From: Vitrella brassicaformis
Taxonomy: Eukaryota > Sar > Vitrellaceae
Assembly: GCA_001179505.1 (NCBI GenBank)
Contig: CDMY01000347.1
Coordinates: forward strand, 64,363-128,362
Reading direction: 5' to 3'
Length of the DNA: 64,000 nucleotides
How positions within the stretch are numbered: the first letter of the stretch is position 1; each line of letters opens with the position of its first letter. Both the position numbers and the translations under genes were made by a program. Positions 10,952 to 20,192 of the stretch are shown here, piece after piece. The notes under the pieces were generated by a model. The model was not told where the DNA came from and made no database searches. It saw only the letters and a program-made list of their open reading frames with translations.

Positions 10952-13049
10952 CAGGTTCCTCTCTCGGGCGCACGTCGTGGTGACGGACAGGCTGCACGGG
11001 CACATTCTCATGACGCTCCTGGTGCGCACATGTCGCATCGACACACACACACACACGCACACACACACCTCTCTCTACGTGTCTCTCCCTCTCTCTGTGT
11101 GTGTAGGACAAGCCGCATGTGGTGCTGGACAACAAGTACAGGAAGCTGGGCAACTACTTGGACACTTGGACTGGGGGTAAGAGATTGATACACCACACAC
11201 AACGGAGACGCATGGCTGTGCATGATCTCTCTCTCTGTCTCTCTCTCTCTCTCTGTGTGTGTGTGCAGGGTTGTCGAATGTGCTGTATACGGACAGCCCC
11301 GACACAGCCATACACATGGGCGAGTTCATGCTCACCAGGTGCTCACGGTGCTTTCATGTGTGTGGTGTGTGTGGGCCGTGCTGCGTGCTGTGTCAGTCAT
11401 GGTGTCTGTGCTCTCATAATGCGCATCTCTGTCTCTCTCTGTGCGGTGTGCGTGTTCTGTGTGTGTGTGAAGGTATCGGCCAGACGCGGAGTTCTCGCAA
11501 GAGCTCTGCTTCAATGACAACGGTGAGCGACACACACAGACAAACACACACGCACACACTGCATCTCTTTCTGTCTCTCTGTGTGTGTTTTGCCTGTGCA
11601 GCCAACCTGAGTGAGGCCTTCTGCTGCAACACCGAGCAGCAGCAGCAAGCCGACGACACCCCAGCCCTCATAAACCCTCAGAAATGCTTCGTAACCCAAC
11701 CACACAACCACACACGCGCCCCTCAACACAGTGTCTGTGTGCTTCTTGTCTGCACACGCAGGGCGGGCCCTACACACGAGAGAAGTGCTGTCCTGACGGG
11801 AAGCCGATGGCGGCAGCGGCGCCCTTGACATACAGCATGGTGCGGGCCATGGTGGAGGGCACCAGCAGTGCACAAGAACCACAACCACAACCACAACCAC
11901 AATCGCAATCGCAGAAGCAAGACCAAGACACAGCAGCAGCAGCAGCAGAAGGGCAACAACAGCAGCAGACAGCGAGGTCAGAGGAGGTTGCTCCCCCTGC
12001 CGTGCCGATGGCGTCGCAAGCAGAGCTGAATGCACTGGGCAGCCGGATGGACACCATCACTGCAAAGGTAAGGACACTACCTCCACCCACCCCACACACC
12101 ACACCCACAGGCATCATCTATGTCGCTATGTGTGTGTGTGAAGGTGACCGACGTCGATAAGAAGGAGGGCGACGTCGAGGGCCGAGTCGACAGGCTGGAG
12201 AAGTCCTTAGCCGAGCTGGCGGGCACCGTCAAGACGGAAAAGGGCAAAAGAGAAACCGTCGAGTGAGTGAGTCTCTCTGTCATTCATTCAGCTCGCACCC
12301 ATCCCCTACCCACCCCATCCCCACAAACCTGTCTGTGTGTCTGTGTGTCTGTCTGTGTCCATGCCATGTATGTGTCTGCAGGTCGTCTGTGTCTGCGCTC
12401 ACAGCCGACCTGCAGAAGGTCACGGGCAAAGTCGATGGTCGGTATACACACACACACACACACAAAGCGCTGTCGACGCAGATTGGTCACACACGTGTAT
12501 TGTGTTGTGTTGTGTTGTGTGTTGCGCTTGCAGGTTTGGACAAGAAGCGCCAGACAGACGCAGACAGCGTCAAGGGCGAGGTATAGTATAGAAGGAGACA
12601 GACAGACAGACTGACTTACACCCACCCAGTCAGCCAGCTATCCGTCTGTCTGAGAATCTTGGTGTGTTGTGTGACATCACACATGGGTGGGGTGCAGATC
12701 AAGGGCATCAAGCAGCAGATGGAAACTGAGCGCATCGAAAGGTACGGACGGACCTCTGTTGCTGTTGGTGCTGGTTGGACCCCATTCTCTGTCTGTCTGT
12801 CTGTGTCAATCTGGATGACAGAGAGTCGTCTCTCTTCGCGAAAAACCAGTTCCCCTTCGTCGCAGCCCTCATCGCATGGATCCCTCTCGTACTCGGTGGG
12901 TGTCATGGCTGGATGGATGGATGGCTGGCTGGATGGATGGATGTGTTCATGTCATGGGTGTTTTGTCTTGTCTTGCAGGTCTGTTCTACTGCTGCTTCCG
13001 GCGGAACTCGCAGCACTACACCCTGCTGCCCACCACCAAGAACGGATGA
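5283..13049 (+). CDS. Tandem polysaccharide pyruvyl transferase-like membrane protein (47 exons)
   Basis: This spliced model of 47 exons encodes 1209 residues and sums exactly in frame. An N-terminal signal sequence (MRLRSFCWPWLLVCGCSAVYG) is followed by two homologous domains at about residues 106-410 and 617-925. Each carries hallmarks of the polysaccharide pyruvyl transferase family (PF04230): GENKGDMAINWAQD near the N terminus, VVVTDRLHGHIL (7490-7530 and 10979-11010), then PHVVLDN.YRKLGNYLDTWTGG. A Gln/Ala-rich linker (8735-9056) joins the halves. A second Gln-rich linker (11762-12067), a coiled coil (about 12144-12741) and a hydrophobic segment FVAALIAWIPLVLGGLFYCC (12846-13000) follow. 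Exons of the two halves match in length (67, 70 and 70 nt around the HGHIL block), which shows internal duplication. Family members transfer pyruvate from PEP to surface glycans; the substrate here is unknown. Two introns appear to use GC donors (9764, 10392). It could be two genes, but the second half has no start codon and the frame joins. Confidence 0.85.
5925..6091 (+). repeat. Near-identical duplicated block, copy A
   Basis: The end of exon 5, all of intron 5 and exon 6 of the pyruvyl transferase gene are almost identical to 9361-9532. The shared block runs from the VGA.GGGE codons through the intron (which contains GTCCATCCA and ACAAGCACGTGTTTCTGTGT) to the FKELG codons. Flanking exons have diverged much more. 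Confidence 0.85.
9361..9532 (+). repeat. Near-identical duplicated block, copy B
   Basis: This is the partner of 5925-6091. Intron sequence is conserved as well as coding sequence, which fits recent gene conversion between the two halves of the tandem gene. Confidence 0.85.
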
Positions 13050-13886
13050 ATGAATGACCGACAGACAGACGGACGGAGGGAGGGAGGGAGGGTGTGAGAG
13101 TGGATGAGTGCCGTGCATGGCTCGACTGAGTCTGTCCGTGTCTGTGTCTTTCCCCCCTCTCTCTCTTTTTGCGTCTATGTGCAATTCGTGCATACCATCG
13201 CACAGTGGGCGCAATTCAGACATTCAGACAGACAGACAGACAGACAGATGGCGGCCTTGTATGTGCGCCGCATGTTTTTGGGTGTCTTGTGTATATGACG
13301 ATATGGTGGTCTCTCTCTGCTTGCGTGTGTGTGTGTGTGAGTGCGTGTGTGTCCCTATCCATCCATCCATCCATCCATCCATTCAGGTGTGTTAATTCAT
13401 TCATTCGTTCATCAGACAGGCAGGTAGCGTAGCGTAGACAGCCTCGGTTGATTGGTATGATTGCCCCGGCCTCTCTCTCTGTGCTGGGTGTGAGGATTCA
13501 GACCTTGGCCCATTCATTCATCGTGTCCAGTCCACTTCACGCACTACCGAGCATGGACAAGCTGGCATTGCCCGCCCAAAGCTGCCGCTTGCGACACACG
13601 GCTCCGCTCTTTGGCAAAGACAAAGGCTCCATTTCTACGCATTCGCATCCTCCGTAAGGGGAGAATAGATGCACACACAAATTGATCAATTGATTCATGT
13701 CCGTCTGGTTGTCATGATCACACCCACACACACAGCCTCATCGAATCAAGCCGACAATATTGTCAACAACACAAAATGGTTGATCGTCACCCTCTCTCGG
13801 CATCACCATAACCAACATACCACACCAACACAAAAACACCACCCACTCACTCCACTCGCCGACCGGTCGGTAAGTCAGTCGGACAG
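13050..13886. other. Intergenic between convergent genes
   Basis: No gene is seen. The sequence holds GGGA repeats near 13075-13091, a (GACA)n tract near 13226-13247 and an (ATCC)n tract at 13356-13382. It separates the 3' ends of the pyruvyl transferase gene and the TFIIA gamma gene. Confidence 0.5.
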
Positions 13887-14153
13887 TCAGCCGGCCTTGA
13901 GAATGGCCTTGACCATGTGGCTCCTCACCGCCCCGCCGTCACTGTAGTGCCCCCCGCCCATCAGGTGTGTGTCAGGGGGCATCGACGGCATCGCGTTGGG
14001 GCTATGGACGGCGAAGTCCTTGATGTAGAGGGTCCAGAAGGTCTTGTAGAAGCGGTAGATCTGCACCTCCCCTGTTGCCTTGAGGTCGGGCAGCTGCCCC
14101 TCGCCCCGCTGCAGCTCGCGACGAACCGCCTGCGCGCACACACACACACTGCA

Positions 14154-14191
<38 letters not shown>

Positions 14192-14360
14192 TGTGTGCTT
14201 TCTGTGCTGCGGCTGTGGGTGCATTCGCGTCGCCTACCTTGAGGGCTTCAGCGTGCACTCGTTGTGCAAGTTCCTTGGTGAGCAGTGACTCGCTGGTCAT
14301 GGCCCGGAGGGTGTCCTTGAGGGCGGCTATCACCTTTGACTTGCCGTAGACGTCATCCAT
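13887..14360 (-). CDS. TOA2: Transcription initiation factor IIA gamma subunit
   Basis: Two exons (14238-14360 and 13887-14129) give 121 residues, close to the usual 105-120 of the TFIIA small subunit. The N-terminal half has the helical pattern of the family: VYGKSKVIAALKDTLRAM, then LTKELAQRVHAEALKAV. The second exon carries the conserved beta-barrel core with GEVQIYRFYKTFWTLYIKDF, matching the family's YRF..NVWTF block. TFIIA gamma pairs with the alpha/beta subunit to stabilise TBP on promoter DNA. The short intron ends in a (CT)n(GT)n tract. The C-terminal tail (SPNAMPSMPPDTHLMGGGHY) is lineage-specific. The AAGCTCGCA element lies about 200 bp upstream of the start. Confidence 0.85.
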
Positions 14361-14637
14361 CGGTGTGGCCGTGAGTGCGATGGATGGACAATAGGCAAGG
14401 CAGCAGACACTCCACGCCACACCACGCGACGTGCGAGATCTCCTCCTGCAGCAAAACAAACATGCAGCAGGAAGCGATGCATTTGATGATGATGTGCTCA
14501 CATCGTGTGGCTCTGCTTCACCTGCGTCTGTCTTTCCTCGGCGGCTTGCGATCTAAGCTCGCAGCTTTCGAGGTGCGTGAGACCGCTCTTTCAGGTGCGT
14601 GAGACCCCTCAGGAAGGCGCAGGCGGTCAACAGGTGC
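14361..14637. promoter_or_regulatory. Upstream region of TFIIA gamma with AAGCTCGCA at 14555-14563
   Basis: The interval between TFIIA gamma and the first decayed gene copy holds one inverted TGCGAGCTT element. It also contains two copies of AGGTGCGTGAGACC (about 14570 and 14595), a short direct repeat of unknown meaning. Confidence 0.35.
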
Positions 14638-16053
14638 GTCAAAAGAGAAGTCTTTCACACATCTGTCAATTGCATGCACTGTCTTGCCCTTCCCTGCAGA
14701 TGTCTGACTTATTCCGCTCACGCCGCCTCGTCTGACGGCCATTGCCAGCCACCCCGTCGGCAATGAGATCCTCGGCTTCACCATTAAGGCCATCGAGGAG
14801 AGCGGCACACTTCGACTCATCAACAGACGCGACTTCCACCGACAGCTCGTCGACCGCACCTTCTTCCAGCGTTGGATTGGTGAGCAGCACCCGGCGGCTC
14901 TCCGCGCATTCATCGTCTTCGAGGTGCGTCGCGAGGCCAATATCCTCTTCGTGGCGATGTGCCTGGTGAGGGATGGCGGCAGATGGGACGACTGGCCTGA
15001 CTATCTGAGCGTGCTGTCGGCTGCCCGTGAGGTGACGCTGCCGATCCGCATCACCGATGCCGACGTGGAGCTGCTGCGGGCGTCTGTGCCCCGCCTGGTC
15101 CGGCGGCTCAAGACCAGGGACCGTGACGACCTGAAAAATCATCAGCACGAGTGGCTGCAGCCGCGCTTTGGCCCCAACGTGCGGCGCATCATCGTCCGTC
15201 AGGATGAGCAGCAGTAGGCGACGGCGCGACTGAGCGGCATCGGACGGCCGTCGCGTTTCGTGATTGATTGGGAGGGAACAGTGTTCCGGGTCTCCAACAA
15301 CCACTATTGCCGCGATGTGCTGCTTCGCGACTTCGCCTGCCGTCAGTCCATCCGCATCGGACTCCGATTCTCATTCCGCAGCCCGCCATCGCCCCCGCCC
15401 AATGGTGTCTGTCTGAGTGTGCTGCAGTTCCTCGCCAACCAGGCCCGGCCCCTCACACCCACATACACAACTTACCTCGAGAGACCGCCAGCTGCAACCC
15501 AATACACACATACTGCCGCGACGATAACGGTGAAGGGGCCATATGTCTACGTCCTGCCTGAGGGCGACGATGGCCCTCCGTGCGTCGTGTCCCTGCTCAG
15601 AGAGTTCCAGCTCTCCCCGCCTACTGGTGCCACTCTCGACATGGTCATGACGAGCCTGATCAGCCCCCACCAATGGCAAGACAGCCCCGTCGACCATCGC
15701 CGCCATCTCGAGTCACACGACCTCGCCTTCGTCCCACCGACGTCGGTGCTGGCCAGTGCTGAGGCATTGCCTGATGGTGTGGAGCGCATCGCCTCGCCGG
15801 CTGGGGCTGGTACTGTGAGTGTGGCGCCCGTCTTGTCGTTCATCGGCGACCAGCTCAACACCAACGGCCGTCCGCTGGTGCACCAGGGCGTGACGGACCT
15901 GCTGACATTCGTCAGTCAGCTGGGAGGGTCCTTCCCTCAGGACGGCGTGACGGTGGAGAAGTGCTTCCTGATGTACAGACCGGAGGCCATTGAATGAGGG
16001 GGCGGGGCAGGGGAGGGGGGAAGGGAGGGGCCTTGACGGTCGGTTTAGTTGCC
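14638..16053 (+). pseudogene. Decayed copy 1 of an unknown two-copy gene
   Basis: This copy is homologous along its length to 18408-19803. A splice-acceptor-like CCCTGCAG precedes an ATG at 14700. One base is missing within the first 15 nt relative to copy 2, so the frame stops after 12 codons. The main frame is recovered downstream (contains EANILFVAMCLVRDGGRW, VTLPIRITDADVELL) and runs to a TAG at 15215-15217, where copy 2 has CAG (Gln). The same frame then continues to a stop at 15997 (contains VVSLLREFQLSPPTGATLDM and VERIASPAGAGTVSVAP). The two breaks suggest a pseudogene, although stop readthrough or an assembly error cannot be excluded. No known domain was recognised. Homology ends in the shared TCGGTTTAGTTGCC motif after the stop. 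Confidence 0.6.
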
Positions 16054-16933
16054 CATTCGTTTCCTTCTTTGGAATGATGACGCTTTCGTTGGAAATGGTT
16101 GACACATAAATGGATGGATATCTGTCAGCTCAAATGCGTATCCATCCCCTCCCCTTCACACATACGCACAAAAAGACAGAGAAGCACTGACAGCAAAGGA
16201 GCCTTACAACGATCAAGAACGACACACACACATAAAGCGCATGGCATACAGACAGAAAGAAGACAGACAGACAGATCGACCTACGCACATTGCGTACTTC
16301 CTTACACACACGGATCCTTGTCCCTCCCCTTTGAGCCATTGATGTCGACTCAATCGAACCATTGAGGCACCGCACCCACAAAACCACTGACTACCTCGTA
16401 TCTACATCAAATGTCAGCTCGACAGGAGGAAAGTGGCTGACAGACACGAACACCCCCGCACCACGCAACACTCAACAGAGGCACTTGAACAAACATGCGC
16501 CCATCCATCCATCCATTCATCCATCCATCTGCACATCACTCACTTCATGCTCCCGTCCTTCCCTCCCCCNNNNNNNNNNNNNNNNNNNNNNNNNNNNNNN
16601 NNNNNNNNNNNNNNNNNNNNNNNNNNNNNNNNNNNNNNNNNNNNNNNNNNNNNNNNNNNNNNNNNNNNNNNNNNNNNNNNNNNNNNNNNNNNNNNNNNNN
16701 NNNNNNNNNNNNNNNNNNNNNNNNNNNNNNNNNNNNNNNNNNNNNNNNNNNNNNNNNNNNNNNNNNNNNNNNNNNNNNNNNNNNNNNNNNNNNNNNNNNN
16801 NNNNNNNNNNNNNNNNNNNNNNNNNNNNNNNNNNNNNNNNNNNNNNNNNNNNNNNNNNNNNNNNNNNNNCCCCCCCCCACCCCTCGCCCATCTCGCTCTT
16901 CGTGTATTGGCCGCATACACACCACACGCCCAA
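15998..16933. other. Intergenic with 300-N assembly gap
   Basis: Positions 16570-16869 are N (exactly 300). C-runs flank both edges (CCCTCCCCC and CCCCCCCCCACCCC), so the assembly probably failed at a homopolymer or CATC-rich tract. ATCC repeats occur at 16502-16530. Open frames through the gap are meaningless. No gene is seen. Confidence 0.8.
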
Positions 16934-17889
16934 CTACGCCGCAAAGCGGGTGACAACCATGGGCGTATCGGAACAAGTCACCGGCTGGTTGTTCGGCACT
17001 GGCGGCCTGGCCTGCTCTACTTCGACAAGGACGCCATCCTGTCGGAGCCACCATTGGTCGCTGCCCTCTGATCGGCCGTGGCTGGCTGCTCCATCTCCGG
17101 CCGCCACATCCGCTGCGGTGGGCGCCGGGGGACTGGTCGACGCCTCCCCGCTCTCTTCATCGTGCGTCGACTCCTGCCCGTCGAAGTGGATGGTAATGGT
17201 GTTGCGCCAGAGCTTGTAGGTCGTGAGCCTACAGAGAGAAGCAGATGCAACAAACAAACAGAAGCCGGATGCCAATCAAGCTCACGCCGTGTTCAAGGAG
17301 ATTCGATGTACCTGCCGCTAATAGACTTGCGGGCGGCGTCGAAAGCGCCGGTCAAGTCCACACGGCGGCTCCCGCACCTGCCCTCTCTTGTCTCGCACCA
17401 CGACACGAGTCCAGTAGCCATGTTGTAAAAGCCTTCAATCTTGAACTCGGCTGCGGCTCCGTCATCGCCTCTGCCCGTCACAGTGCCGTCGTGCCCGAAT
17501 GTGAGCAGGTATTTGATCGGGGCTGTCTCGTCTTTCTCCACGGACTCGGAGGTCTCGAGAATTTTTCCTTCCTCGGTGCCGCGCCATACGCCAGACGAAG
17601 GTGGTGTGACGGTCGGTGTCGGGTTGATGCGCCTCTCTCGGCTGTAGTCGAGCCAAATGTTCCTGCACCTCAGGACACCCGGATAGACGACGTGCACGAG
17701 GATGATTTCGACGAGGGCGCCAACTAGAAGCCAAACTTTCCATGAGTCCATGGGGTCATCACTCGAGAATCCTCTCAACCGGCGGCCCTCATGCGCGTCA
17801 GCAAGAGTCAGGATGGTCGACAGAAGCACCGCTGCAGTGGGCAGCACCGACGAGGACAGACGGGGACGGGAAGAGAGCAGACTCGCCAT
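16934..17889 (-). CDS. Small membrane-anchored protein with beta-rich domain, unknown function
   Basis: Two exons (17312-17889 and 16934-17228) join in frame as SGR/LTTYKL and encode 290 residues. An N-terminal hydrophobic signal (SSVLPTAAVLLSTILTLADA) is followed by a second hydrophobic helix, WKVWLLVGALVEIILVHVVY. A soluble domain follows with the pattern YLLTFGHDGTVTGRGDDGAAAEFKIEGFY, then GLVSW and SISGRLTTYKLWRNTITIHF. This alternation (dG.v.G.G.D..g.F.i.G.y...G.v.W) resembles small beta-barrel or sandwich repeats common in protist proteins, but I cannot name a family. The C-terminal tail is Ser/Pro/Ala-rich. It lies just 3' of the assembly gap. Confidence 0.7.
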
Positions 17890-18407
17890 TTCTTCGACCT
17901 TGGACAGATTCCTTCAGCGATGATGCAGATGAGCTTCTTGGAGCTGCAACCGCCTCAAGACAGAGGTAGACGGGGTAGCACAGAGACAGCTAGAGAACAG
18001 AGAGGTAAGAGAGAGAGGTAAGAGAAGTCAGAGAGGTGAGAGAAGTCAGAGAGGTGGCGAGGAGATGGAGATGGGACGAAGATTAGGCAGATCCAGGTGT
18101 CACTGACTAGAGGCTCATACGGTTAGATCGCAGGCAGATACGGTTCGCCTGATGGCCCTTGACCCACTGGCAGGAGCGAGGCTCCGCGGGCGTTATCAAC
18201 GTTGATAGGAATAACGCCCAAGGATCGTCGCTCTTGCAAGAGGAGGCAAGGCCATCGTCGCCTCGGACCACGAGGGTTTGTGGAAGCTCGCATCAGTATG
18301 CAAGGGTGCGACATGAAACCGCTGCTGCAAGGAAACTGTGCAGGTTGCGTGCGTTCCCCCACCTGACTTGAAGCCCACAGGTCCATGCAGGTGCATCAAT
18401 CAAAAGA
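17890..18407. other. Intergenic, short GAGAGGT repeats and palindrome
   Basis: Positions 18000-18060 hold degenerate direct repeats of GAGAGGTAAGAGA or GTCAGAGAGGT. An inverted repeat GGCGTTAT/ATAACGCC spans 18189-18218 and encloses the 12-bp palindrome ATCAACGTTGAT (18195-18206). AAGCTCGCA, an inverted copy of the promoter-associated element, is at 18284-18292. No gene is seen. Confidence 0.45.
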
Positions 18408-19803
18408 GAGAGAAGTCTTTCACACATCTGTCAATTGCATGCACTGTCTTTCCCTTCCCTGCAGATGTCCTACTCTCTCCCGCTCACGCCGCCTCGTCTG
18501 ACGGCCATTGCCAGCCACCCCGTCGGCAATGAGATCCTCGGCTTCACCATTAAGGCCATCAAAGAGAGCGGCCCACTTCGGCTCATCAACAGACGCGACT
18601 TCCACCGACAGCTCGTCAACCGCACCTTCTTCCAGCGGTGGATTGATGAGCGGCACCCGGCGGCTCTCCGCGCATTCATCGTCTTCGACGTGCGCCGCGA
18701 GGCCAACATCCTGTTCGTGGCGATGTGCCTCGTGAGGGATGGCGGCAGGTGGGACATCTGGCCTGACTATCTGAGTGTGCTGTCGGCTGCCCGTGAGGTG
18801 ACACTGCCGATCCGCATCACCGATGCCGACGTGGGAGTCGCTGCGCGACTCAATGCCCCACCTTGTCTGGCGGCTCAAGAGGACTTGTGGCAATCGCGAC
18901 AATACTCGGCACGAGTGGCTGCAGCCGCGCTTTGGCCCCAACGCGCGGCGCATCATCGTCCGTCAGGATGAGCAGTGGCAGGCGATTACGCGACGGAGCG
19001 GCATCGGACGGCCACCGCGATTCGTCACGGAGAGAGCATTATTCTTGGCCAGGTGCAACCGATACGGCACGGATGTGCTGTTTCGCGACTTCGCCTGCCG
19101 TCAGTCCATCCTCGTCGGCCTCCGATTCTCGTTTCGCAGCCCGGCATCGCCCCCGCCGAATGCCTGACTGTGCTGCGGTTCCTCGCCAACCAGGCCCGGC
19201 CCCTCACACCCACATACGCAGCACACCTCGAGAGGCCACCAGCTCCAACCCAATACGGCGCCGCGGAGAGAGGTTTTTCTTCCCCATGGGTTTGGGTGCT
19301 GCCTGAGGGCGACGATGGCCCTCCGTGCGTCGTGTCCCTTTGCATACGGGTCCAGCTCTCCCCGCCTACTGGTGCCACTCTCGACATGGTCATGACGAGC
19401 CTGATCAGCCCCCAGCAGTGGCAAGACAGCCCCGTCGACTATCCCCGTGATCTCGAGGGCCAATGTCGTTTCGGGGTCAAACCGACGTCGGTGGTGGCCA
19501 GTGCCGAGGCCTTGCCCGACGGTGTGGAGCGCATCGCCTCGCCGGCTGGGGCTGGTACTGTCAGTGTGGCGCCGGTCTTGTCGTTCATCGGCGAGCAGCT
19601 CAACACCAACGGCCGTCGGCTAGTGCACCAGGGGGTGATCGACCTGCTGACATTCGTCAATCAGCTGGGAGGGACATTTCCTCAGGACGGCGTGACAGTC
19701 GAGAGATGTTTCCTGCTGTACAGACCAGAGGCCATCGCAGACTTTTAGTTGCTTCTATGCTGCAGAGGGGGAGGGTGAGAGTCTCGATGATCGGTTTAGT
19801 TGC
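18408..19803 (+). pseudogene. Decayed copy 2 of an unknown two-copy gene
   Basis: This is the tandem partner of 14638-16053. Its 5' part is intact from the ATG at 18465 (MSYSLPLTPPRLTAIASHPV) through EANILFVAMCLVRDGGRW and VTLPIRITDADV. One extra base near 18830 then throws the frame. The central part continues in another frame (contains HEWLQPRFGPNARRIIVRQD). A net 7-nt loss near 19165 restores the original frame, which runs to a stop at 19748 (contains VERIASPAGAGTVSVAPVLSF). Both copies are broken, but at different sites, so they decayed independently or carry assembly errors. The protein is roughly 430 residues if whole and has no recognised domain. The upstream context TCTTTCACACATCTGTCAATTG is shared with copy 1. 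Confidence 0.6.
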
Positions 19804-20192
19804 CTGTGTGTGTGTATGTGTGTGTGTATGTGTGTGGGAAGGCTTTTTTGGCTGTGGTGGCGCTTTCGTCGAGTCAAATGGAGGGACGAGGGGATGCGTT
19901 AATGGATTCAGTCAGTCGCCCGTGTGTGAGTGCGAAATGAAGCGTCTTGGCGATTTAATTTGCGTGGCTCGAATGAGACTTGCTTATGCCCTTTCAATGT
20001 GTGCCATCTAGCGTGAGACGAATGTGCCGGCACTGTGGCGCAAGTCATGCCCACAGTCAGTCCGTACTCAACCCTTCACCGCACACATGCAAGCAGGAGG
20101 TCGATAATCATGCACACACTCATAGGCTATCTTCCCCTCCTCTATCCATCCATCCATCCACCGATCTCCGGCCATGCATGGCTATCGTCTCG
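19804..20192. other. Intergenic between convergent genes
   Basis: A TG repeat (about 19806-19840) and a CATC tract near 20145-20162 are present. No gene is seen. Confidence 0.45.

Noticed and set aside
13350-13390. ATCC and similar short tandem arrays as CRISPR-like repeats
   Set aside because: These are 4-bp microsatellites without spacers, common in this eukaryotic genome.
16362-17219. Long open frames through the N gap
   Set aside because: Their central 100 codons are unknown bases; the sequenced ends carry no supported protein.
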